A DNA stretch of 64,000 nt from Pisolithus tinctorius. Its lineage: Eukaryota > Basidiomycota > Agaricomycetes > Boletales > Pisolithaceae. The position numbers were made by a program, and so were the translations under genes. Each line of letters starts with the position of its first letter. The stretch's first letter is position 1. The stretch is from contig JANFAH010000044.1 in assembly GCA_024663395.1 (NCBI GenBank), forward strand, positions 310,001 through 374,000, in the 5' to 3' direction. Of the stretch, positions 55,264 through 64,000 are shown one piece after another. The notes beneath the pieces are model-generated. The model made no database searches. It saw only the letters and a list, made by a program, of their open reading frames with translations, and was not told where the DNA came from.

Positions 55264-56100
55264 CTATAGACTAAAAACTTCGCGTATAAACGGGGTGTAG
55301 TCAAGGCTTTCAGCTTCTTTGTCCCTATCGCCGAGGACAAGGCGTCGAGTGTTGTATCGCTGTGTCCGAGTACGATCCTTGCACGTGAATGTGAATTCTT
55401 CCACGACAATTTCTAGCCGAAGTTTCTCTCGCACTGAAGCCAACTTCAGCGCGTTTTCGAAACCGATACGACGCCCTTCTTCTATACTGATCGGGGCGGG
55501 TCTTTTGGCTAGCGCCAGAAAAGCGGGGAGTAGCCACTCTCTGATATTGTACTGCAAAGCGAGCACCACTTTGTCTATGGGGTCGACCAGCTCGGAAGGA
55601 ATATCCAAATGTTGAATAGCGGCATTACGCAACCCAACGAACTCCCACATCGTAGACAACTTGAGAACCGAGATCCATTGGTCGTGGTCCAAATCCGAAC
55701 CCCTATTTGTCCCATGTTTCCTGGTGCATGGCACGAACGTCAAGTACGGGTATAAACTACGTGACTGCACACACTGACCTGTACATGAGGGCTCGCAACA
55801 AACTTTCAAATTCCTTCTTAGAAATGCCTTGCAGAATCACGGGGCACGTATCACTCTGTCCTTCAACTGTCTCGGATTCACCTTGGGGGAGTAGAAACAT
55901 GTCCCTGAAGACAGTGGACTCGGCCTCTAACGGCTCCCTGGAAATCCGGAACAGCGAATCCTCTACCTAGTAGAAGGGCGTGTTAGGATATGAAAACAGA
56001 AGGCAGAAGCGAGACGTACGAGGAAGGTGATTGTGTGAGTGTAAAATTCCAAGTGTTTTGAGTAGCTACTAGCTGTAGTTGAAACGGTGCTGTCGGACAT
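55264..56100 (-). CDS. BTB/POZ domain protein, copy A
   Basis: The complement join is 55264-55720, 55779-55966 and 56020-56100, giving 241 aa. The N-terminal half is a BTB fold typical of small fungal BTB proteins: HLEFYTHTITFLVEDSLFR, then FRDMFLLPQ, then ISKKEFESLLRALMY. The second half is helical (STMWEFVGLRNAAIQ, EWLLPAFLALAKRPAPIS, ALKLASVREKLRLE). BTB domains mediate dimerisation and often adapt substrates to cullin-3 ligases, but the partner here is unknown. Two short introns occur at identical positions in copies A-D. Confidence 0.88.
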
Positions 56101-57208
56101 GAGAGAAACGACCAGGGTGTTGAACGTGCGAGTCCAGCGAGGCGTACAGACGGTATCGAGTGGTGGTCCACACGTGAACTGAACATCTTAAGATTGCGGC
56201 AGAAGACCACCACACGAGCTTACCATGCGCCGTGCATGGCTAATCATGTCAAGGCAAAATAGGGGCTTCGCGGGTCAGTGTCTTGTTCGAAGTCCGAGAT
56301 CCTACACTCATGCAAACCTTCCCATTGTCTTCTGTGTGACGCTCTACATAGATCCTTGAAGTTACGATCAGTCGTATGTTAGCACCTGATTTATGGACTG
56401 ACCACAATTCCGGATGTCGACCGAGTACGCCGCGACATTAGACATTTTTATGTAGACAACAAAAGGGTGAGCATTCCCCAGCTCGTTACGCTGAATATCA
56501 GCGTGTTTCCAGTGACTTACTGTAATCGCAAAATCCAGATCTCTTCTGCATTATGCAATGCTTCCACCGTGTTGCTCATCATGTTGAACAGATTTTCTGT
56601 GACTTGTCGCTTGCATCTTGGGCGAACAGTAGGCGAGCTTGCAGGCGACCGCAGGTCAGCAGTTGACCGCGAGTTCGCCTTACTGCACCGGTACCGATGT
56701 AATGCACAGAGCTAATGCTCGTAATTCCTGGTGATTGCAGTGGTGAACTCCTCGTAAGTGGGACGACGGTCTTGTAATACTTGTCAACGGCAATCGTGAT
56801 GCTTACTATACACTTGGCTGGATTTTTTTAGAGACGCTTCGTGCTAGTGAGGTTGACAAAATACACGGCATTATAATTAGCAAAACGAAAGCCACATACT
56901 CGGTATTCAATCTCCATATACATATAAGGCGGTTTAACAGCTGGAAAATAGACAATCTCACAAGTCTCTTTCCCCTACGATTAAGCAGCTGCATCCATAC
57001 TAAATTATGCACGATAGAAAGTTCCTCCCCAGGTTTCGCATAGAGTTTGCATCCTCAGTGCGTTCTAGTACCAAATTAGATAGATAGACGCTACTAGTGT
57101 TTTGCATACCTGGGCTCCTGGAATTCGATACCGCTGCCGGGAGATTTGATGCATAGATGAGGGACCACATTACGTACACACCAACAAGGCAGTAGTCGTA
57201 TCCAACGA
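56101..57208. other. Intergenic with a decayed copy of the duplicated block
   Basis: The segment about 56430-56720 resembles 58270-58560 and 61735-62040 (shared TATGTAGACmAmAAaGGGTGAG-type core and CTGAATATCAGC). No gene can be supported. Confidence 0.5.
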
Positions 57209-58033
57209 CTATAGGCCGAAAGCTTGGCGTATGAACAAGGTATAGTCAAGGTTTTCAGCTTTTTGGTCCCTGTCGCCGACGACAAGGTATTGAGTGTTAT
57301 ATTGATGGAGAGCCCCGGGGTAGTAGGTGCACGTGAATTTCTCCACAACCGTCTCCAGCCGAAGTTTCTCTCGCACTGAAGCCAACTTCAGTGCGTTTTC
57401 GAAGCCAATACGATGCCCTTCTTCTATGCTGATTGGAGCGGATCTTCGTGCGAGTACTAGCAGAGCAGGGAGTAACCACTCTTCGATATTGTATTGTAAA
57501 GCCAGCTCCACCTTGCTTATGGGGTCAAGAGGTCGTAGAGGATGATCCAAGTATCTGATTGCAGCATTACGCAGCCCCGTGAACTCCCACATCGTCGATA
57601 ACTTGAGGACTGAGACCCATTGGTCGTAGTCCAAATCTAAGCCCCTGTTTGTTCCATGTTGTCTGGTGTGAGGGAACAAGTGTTAAATATGGATGGAGAC
57701 TCGGCACCCACGCTGACCTGTGCATGAGGGCACGTAGTAAACTTTCAAATTCCTTCTTGGAAACGCCTCGCAGGACCACGGGACAGGTATCATTCTGCCC
57801 CTCGACTGTCCCAGATTCACCTTGCGGGAGTAGAAACATGTCCCTGAAGACAGTGGACTCAGCCTCTAATGGTTCCCTGGAAATCCGGAACAGACAGCCC
57901 TCCACCTAGTAGAGGGGTTTGTTAGAAGATGAGAACAGATGGCAGAAGCGAGGCGTACGAGGAAAGTGACTGTTTGAGTATAAAATTCCGGGTACTCTGA
58001 GTAACTACTATTGGAAATGGTACTCCCGGACAT
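57209..58033 (-). CDS. BTB/POZ domain protein, copy B
   Basis: The complement join is 57209-57662, 57718-57905 and 57959-58033, giving 238 aa. It has the same architecture and intron positions as copy A, and is nearest to it in sequence (VFRDMFLLPQGESGTVEGQ; STMWEFTGLRNAAIR; ISIEEGHRIGFENALKLASVREKLRLE). A and B arose by tandem duplication at an offset of about 1.95 kb, and their 3' flanks (55170 and 57116) are also similar. Confidence 0.88.
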
Positions 58034-58589
58034 GAGGGAAATGATTTGGGTGGTGGATGCGCAGGCAAAAGTGGGGGGCTTCGCCGGTGAGTAGTCAAGT
58101 TGTTCGAACTCTGGGATCCCGCATATATGCAAACCTCTCTGCTGTGCTCAACCCTCAACGCAGGCCTTGATTTAGGTACGTTCAGCCGCGTCTTGGTGCC
58201 TGATTTATCATCTGGCCGCAATACCAGGAATGAAGGTAGTTCATTGTGTCAACTCCCTGGGCGCATCGCGCCATCCTCCATTTCTATGTAGACCAGAAAG
58301 GGGTGAGTGTTTTCCCGGTCCATGACGTTGAATATCAGCCGCGTGTTCCGGGAACTTAGACGATCGCGGAAATCGTACATTCTCAAATTCAAATATCTTC
58401 CGTGTACAGTGCTTGTAATACCATCCTATAATGTTGCTAATCCTGTCGAACAGATGCGCTGTGACTTGTCCTTGCCTGCATGGTCTTGGGCGGACAGAAG
58501 CTACTGCCAGACGTGAACCTGAGGTGAGCTACGGTACCGACCTAACGTGGGGAGCTAACGCTCGTAAGCCTGGTGAACTCAGCAGTTCC

Positions 58590-59880
58590 TCATCGTACTC
58601 GATAAATATACAGGACGAAAATGTTGTTGCACTTACATAGGTATATCAGCACCAATATTGCGATGACCCTGTGTGGACTCGAAACCCCTGGGACTTGAGA
58701 GACAGTCTGGGTAGTAAGGTTGGAGTGGTCAAGTCGCAAGTATGTGTACATTAGCGAAAAGAAGGTCTTACGGGCGGTATAGCGACGGGTCAATAACATT
58801 CTCGGTCCTCCAGGTCACCTCCAGTCTCCCCTTCATTGATGCGATGTTCACGCTCGTGAGATCGTTGCCCGTGCACTCTCCAAGAAAGCGGACTATTTTG
58901 GACCTGATGTCATTCTTTTTGACGGTTCGCTCGACCACAAGAAGTTCGGTTCCATAGTATTCAATGGCGAGATAAACGGACGAAGCTGAACTGGACAATG
59001 CACCCTGATGTAACGCGCGTGATTCTATCGAATACACTTGGGCGTTGGAAGCGGTGAGAACGTATATGTATCGTTGACGTACCACTTCTCATTGAGGGCA
59101 ATCTCTGGAAATGGGTGGGTAGGTGCATCTTACATTTTCCCTACGTCTTCTGCATATTGGTGTTCAACTCCATCGTAGCAAATGCACAGTTTACAAACTC
59201 ACCCCGAGAACGCATGAGTTTCTCAGCCACCGATCGATAACGTCCAAAATCGCCTATGCAAATATCCTTTGGATCACGTTCCGAGCTGAAGGCGAGGTCC
59301 GACTATACTTGAAGCAGGCGCAGCACGCGGTCTATCGAACATTTAGTTTGAGTGGGTTCCCACAGTACTATTACTTATCAACAAATGCGGATAAGTAACG
59401 TAAGGTTGATACAACGATTTTGTGCATTCTTTTGCCACTACGTGAAGTGCTGTGGTGCACACTGCTATTGGTAACTTCATGGGTTCTAGACGGTCTCTGA
59501 ATACATAGGACGTTCGTTCCTCTCGACGAAATTTGGGTGAGTGATGCGATCTCTCCTCTCAGTGTAACGAGTCCTAAAATCATGCAGTAATCCACACAAC
59601 TTGGCCGGATCAGTAAGTTCGCGTCACTCATTGCCCCCAATGATATCCTGGAAATCATACATCACAGTTGCTGGCGCCTTGGAGTCTTGAAAAGTCATCA
59701 CGCTGCACGCCGCAACTTAACCCGTCCCGTTTGGAAGTCTAATTTGCGCACAACCCACTTCGGGTGTCTCCCAGAGTGCGCAAGGGAGAAATGGAAACGC
59801 TTAGCGGTCGCATTTGACCCCATGACTATCAATTCAAGTTGAAACTGAAGACATGTACCGCCCTCACACGCGTGGATCAT
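58590..59880 (-). CDS. Unrecognised minus-strand gene, duplicate 1
   Basis: Protein-like frames on the minus strand at about 59880-59698 and 59085-58768 are shared with the second duplication unit. The latter encodes 105 residues with YVLTASNAQVYSIESRAL and YYGTELLVVERTVKKNDI, followed by a GT donor at 58767. It looks like internal exons of a spliced gene. Mostly synonymous or conservative differences between copies suggest coding constraint. No domain was recognised, and the full exon structure was not resolved. Confidence 0.45.
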
Positions 59881-60034
59881 TTCAAGGGAGTTAAGGAGGA
59901 CAGGCAGGCGATTGAATCACATCGGGCTGTCAAGAAGCGCACGAGGGGTATACATATGTACTCGTGAAAAGAGTATCCATTCGAATTTATATCCAATGCG
60001 GTACGACTGCATTGGTGCACTCACCATCGATCCC

Positions 60035-60781
60035 ATGGCCAGCAGTACAATATTTACTCTCAAGTACTCCAAGCATCCAGAGCTTTACATCGACACGGTC
60101 ACATTCCTAGTACGCATCTCTTGCAGAGCCATTGTGTCATTTTCACCCTTCCGTTAGGTGGAAAATTGTTTGTTTAAAATTCCTCGGAAGCCATTAGAAG
60201 AGGAGTCAGCAGTCTTCAGAGACATGTTTCGCCTCCCGCAACCCAAAAATAAGATGATGGAGGGCCAGAACGATGCAAGACCACTGGTCTTGCACGGTGT
60301 TTCCAAGGATGATTTTGATGCCTGTTGAAAGCTCTATTATGCAGGTAGCTAGCTCCATGTCCGTTTTTCAGCTTGGTGTATGGCATGCTGACCATGAATC
60401 ACCCACGCCAGATTTGGGCAAAATAAGGGCCTGGCGCTTGACCTCACCAGCCATTGGATATCCGTTCTCAAGTTATCCACGATGTGGGAATTTACAAACC
60501 TTCGCACGACAGCCATGTCTTGGCTGGATACTGATGCGACTCTTGATCATGTTGAGAAGATTGTGCTCGCCGCGCAATATGGTACCGATGAATGGCTACT
60601 GCGTTCTCTCCTCGCATTGGCCAAGAAACCTGATCCGATTAGTGTTGAGGAAGGCAGGCGTCTAGGTCTTGAAGTTGCGTTGAAGTTGGCATCGGTGCGG
60701 GAGCAGCTGACGGCAGACAGAGTGTATGGGTATGACGCCAGGAGGGGTTATAAGCTGATACAGAAGGTCTTCGAGCTATAG
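60035..60781 (+). pseudogene. BTB/POZ gene copy C, frameshifted
   Basis: The exons 60035-60109, 60158-60344 and 60412-60781 match copy D and copies A/B in position. Exon 2 is 187 nt instead of 188: an A is missing in GATTTTG-ATGCC near 60320 (copy D has GATTTTGAATGCC). This puts a TGA a few codons later in the BTB domain. Exon 3 is intact and ends with KVFEL. Either the copy is dead or the base is a sequencing error. Confidence 0.82.
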
Positions 60782-61590
60782 TTGTAGGGCTTCGGTACAT
60801 GTGTGAAACAATATGTTCGAATGGTACACGGGGTGGTTGCCTTTTGCGACCGTCGGCCTTGTTCCAGTGGTAGCTGTATTCCCTGACCTTATGTAACCGT
60901 ACCCGTCCTCGTCGTGACATTATGCTATCTGATTCGCCGGCATCTCATTGGAAGAAGACGGAAACACCAATACTCTCTTCGATACATACACAGCAGATTT
61001 TTCTGAAAAGATCTGCACTCCAATCTACCGCACTCCTCTCCATTGTACCCAGCGTAATCACCTTATGCAACGTCACAAACTGTCTCTTTAGCCTCTGCAG
61101 CTCCGACAGCGATACATTATACGGGGGAAGGCTCATAGGGACTTTTCGCCGGAGGGGAGGGCGATGGTGATCATGCCGCCGGGAGACCCAGAGGTGGCCA
61201 GTTCAGAGATGAGGGCAGTGACAATCAAAGTGGTGATGTGTTCGAGCTTACACAGGACGTCAGTTGGAGGTTGGACCACCCGTAGTAAAGAAATATTTGA
61301 ATGGAGGCCTCCTCGTTACCGTGTCATGGACAGATGAGGACAGACCAGCAGACGGCATTTGGGGAGTGATAACTGAAGGCCCAACATGGGAACACAAGCT
61401 GCCGGTTTGTCACTATACTGTGCATCCTGCACAGTAGTTCCGTCAAACCATCGAAGAGGGATCCTTATAGCGCTGTACCAGATTCGCAAGGGTAGTGACG
61501 TGAAGTGAGCTTGTACATACCGTAACGTGGAAGAGGTCGATGGCGCATGTCTCGGGAGGCACGTGCATGTGCATTGCCATCCGTGCGTTC
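60782..61590. other. Intergenic, no gene supported
   Basis: This is the 3' flank of copy C up to the start of the second duplication unit. Short frames only, with no motif. Confidence 0.45.
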
Positions 61591-62234
61591 TGCAAACCTC
61601 TCTGCTGTGCTCGACCCGCAACACAAGCCTTGATATAGGTACGTTCAGCCGCGTCTTAGTGCCTGAGTTATCATCTGGCCGCAATACGAGGAATGAAGGT
61701 AGTACATGGTGTCAACTCCCTGGGCACACCGTGCCATCCTCCATTTCTATGTAGACCAGAAAGGGGTGAGTGTTTTCCCGGTCCATGACGTTGAATATCA
61801 GCCGCGTGTTTCGGGAACTTAGACGATCGTGGAACTCGTACATTCTCAAATTCAAATATCCTCCGTGTACAGTACTTGTAATACCATCCTATAATGTTGC
61901 TAATCCTGTCGAATAGATGCGCTATGACTTGTCCTTGCCTGTATGGTCTTGGGCGAACAGAAGCTACTGCCAGACGTGAACCTGAGGGTGAACTACGGTA
62001 CCGACCTGACGTGGGGAGCTAACGCTCGTAAGCCTGGTGAACTCATCAGCAATTCCTCATCGTACTTGATAAATATACAGGACGAAAATGTTGTTGCACT
62101 TACATAGGTATATCACCACCAATATTGCGACGACCCCGTGTGGACTCGAAACCCCTGGGATTTGGGAGACACTCCGGGTAGTAAAGTCGGAGTGGTCGAG
62201 TCGCAAGTATGTGTGCATTAGCGAATCGAAGGTC

Positions 62235-63250
62235 TTACGGGCGGTATGTCAACGGCTCAATGACATTCTCGGCCCTCCAGATCGCCTCTAGTCTCCCTTT
62301 CATTGATGCGAGGTTCACGCTCGTGAGATCGTTGCCCGTGCACTCTCCAAGATAGCGGACTATTTTGGAGCTGATGTCATTCTTCTTGACGGCTCGCTCG
62401 ACCACAAGAAGCTCGGTTCCATAGTATTCAATGGCGAGATAAACGGACGAAGCTGAACTGGACAATGCACTCTGATGTAACGCGCGCGTTTCTATCGAAT
62501 ACACTTGGGTGTTGGAAGCGGTGAGAACGTACATGTATCGTTGACGTTCCACTTCTCATTGAGGGCAATCTCTGGAAATGGGTGGGTAGGTGCATCATAC
62601 ATTTTCCCTACGTCTTTTGCATATTTGTGTTCAGCTCCATGTAGCAAATGCACAGTTTACAAGCTCACCCAGAGAACGCGTGAGCTCCTTAGCTACCGAT
62701 CGATAACGTCCAAAATCGCCTACGAAAATATCCTCTGGATCACATTCCGAGCTGGAAGATCAGGTCCGACCATACTTGAAGCGGTTGGAACACACGGACG
62801 GTCGAACACGGGTCATTAGTTGGTTCGAGTGGGCTTCATGGTATTACTTGCCAACAAATACGGATAAGTAACGCAAGGTTGATACAACGATTTTCGGGCA
62901 TTCTTTGGCACTTACAAGAAAGAGCTGTGACGCACTCTGCTTTCGGTTACTTCATGGGTTCTAGACAGTCTCCTACATAACACTTCGTTCCTCTCGGCGA
63001 AATTTGGGTCTTATGCAATCTCCTCCATAAAGAGTCCTAAAATCAAGTAGTGACCCACACAACCATCCAGAACTTGGCCAGGTCAGCAAGTTTGCGCCAC
63101 TTACTACCTCTAATGATATCCTGGAAACCATGCGGTGCAGTTGCTAGCGCGGTAGAGTCGAAAAGTCATCACGCCGCAATTTAGGCCGTCCCGTGTTTGT
63201 CTAATAATTTGCTCACGACCCACTTTTGGGTGCCTGTGTAGCTAATAGAC
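62235..63250 (-). CDS. Unrecognised minus-strand gene, duplicate 2
   Basis: This is the second copy of the gene at 58590-59880. The 105-residue exon 62552-62235 differs at about a dozen residues from its partner and stays open. Upstream exons are not resolved, and the 59880-59698 frame is not clearly intact here. Confidence 0.42.
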
Positions 63251-63455
63251 AGAAATGGAAACGCATAACGGTCGCATTTGCATGGATCATTTCAAGGAGG
63301 CTAGCAAGGCAGGCAGGCTGATTGAACCACATCAGACCGTCAGGAAGCGTGCAAGAAGCATTTGTACATGCTCAATATGTGTACGTGAAAAGAGTACCCA
63401 TTCAAGTCAATATCCGAAAGGGTACGTCTGCGATGGGCCACTCACCGTTAATCTC

Positions 63456-64000
63456 ATGGCCAGTAGAACAACATATGCTCCTAAGCCCTCCAAGCATCCA
63501 GAGCTTTACATGGACACGATCACGTTCCTAGTATGCGCCTCTCGTAGAGCCCTTGTGTCATTCTCACCCTTCAATTAGGCGGAAAATTGTTTGTTTAAGA
63601 TTCCTCGGAAGCCATTAGAAGAGGAATCGACAGTCTTCAGAGACATGTTTCTTCTCCCACAATCCGAAAATGAGATGATGGAGGGCCAGGATGATGCTGG
63701 ACCAGTAGTCTTGCACGGTGTTTCCAAGGATGATTTTGAATGCCTGTTGAAAGTTCTATTATGCAGGTAGCTAGCTCCATGTCCGGTTTTCAGCTTGGTG
63801 TATGGCATGCTGACCATGAATTATCCACACCAGAGCGTTTGGGCCAAATTTGGACCTACCACTTGGCCTCACCAGACAATGGATATCTGTCCTCAAGTTG
63901 TCCACGATGTGGGAATTTACAAACCTTCGCATGACAGCCATGTGTTGGCTGGATAACGATGCGACTCTTGACCACGTTGAAAAGATTGTGCTTGCCATGC
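63456..64000 (+). CDS. BTB/POZ domain protein, copy D (cut by window edge)
   Basis: Exons are 63456-63530, 63579-63766 and 63834 to beyond 64000. The BTB domain reads in one frame (HPELYMDTITFL; VFRDMFLLPQSENEMMEGQ; VSKDDFECLLKVLLC), and exon 3 continues with STMWEFTNLRMTAM. This is the intact counterpart of copy C, so the plus-strand lineage probably retains one functional gene. Confidence 0.85.

Larger units (their letters stand above)
58126..61590. repeat. Tandem segmental duplication, first unit (~3.47 kb)
   Basis: Sequence from 58126 onward recurs from 61591 onward at an offset of about 3465-3467 bp with small differences, up to the window edge. The unit holds a non-coding conserved block, a minus-strand coding region of unknown product, and a plus-strand BTB gene. 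Confidence 0.85.
61591..64000. repeat. Tandem segmental duplication, second unit (partial)
   Basis: This repeats 58126 onward and continues past the window end. The internal order is the same: conserved block, minus-strand unknown gene, BTB gene. Confidence 0.85.

Noticed and set aside
60420..61590. tRNA or small RNA genes in the right-hand intergenic stretches
   Set aside because: No cloverleaf-compatible arms or A/B box pair could be supported by eye.

Overview
The window is a stretch of a filamentous basidiomycete genome, most likely an Agaricomycete. The evidence is short GT-AG introns of about 45-60 bp in compact genes, chromodomain-bearing Ty3/Gypsy elements, a small BTB gene family, and a P-loop GTPase of a type I know from these fungi. 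I cannot name the species.

About three quarters of the window (roughly 0.5-48.4 kb) is nested transposable elements. Left block: an old minus-strand Ty3/Gypsy element (G1, about 2.2-19.7 kb) was broken by a hAT DNA transposon (4326-7131, 8-bp target duplication), a 97-bp TA-flanked MITE (8030-8126), a younger CpG-rich Gypsy element (G2, 8425-16020, 528-bp LTRs, target duplication ACATC) and an LTR-like insertion near 17106. Middle: a Gypsy integrase fragment (G5), a 1575-bp foldback element with about 700-bp inverted repeats (22561-24135), then a plus-strand Gypsy element G3 (25763-43995, target duplication ATGAC). G3 carries a 2.5-kb palindromic insertion in its 5' LTR and a second Gypsy element G4 (32089-40942, target duplication TCACC, same family as G1) between RNase H and integrase. 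G4 carries a solo LTR (32894-33795, duplication GAACT) after the third codon of its gag. G3 itself split an older two-exon gene (25303-25762 plus 43996-44627).

Three features recur across the elements. (1) A spliced gene on the strand opposite to gag-pol, lying between the chromodomain and the 3' LTR, encodes a charged N-terminus, an intron, and then a fungal Zn2Cys6-like cysteine cluster. It is intact in G2, decayed in G1 and G4, and a relative is split by G3. (2) An LTR segment about 33-35 nt downstream of a TATA-like box is complementary to the primer-binding position just inside the 5' LTR, and it co-varies between elements. This is the signature of Tf1-type self-priming. (3) A slippery heptamer at the gag stop, followed by a co-varying stem-loop, predicts -1 frameshifting into pol.

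Decay is dominated by CpG transitions. All 14 differences between the G2 LTRs lie at CpG sites, and all 12 stops in the G3 pol frame are TGA. CpG depletion runs into the 3' half of the neighbouring GTPase gene and ends near 49.1 kb.

Right block (48.4-64 kb) is ordinary genic sequence: a nine-exon P-loop GTPase gene (minus), an unrecognised S/P-rich gene (minus), a divergent BuGZ/ZNF207-type zinc-finger gene (plus, six exons), and a tandemly duplicated cluster of small three-exon BTB genes (two minus, two plus; one plus copy is frameshifted), with a repeat unit of about 3.47 kb running off the right edge.
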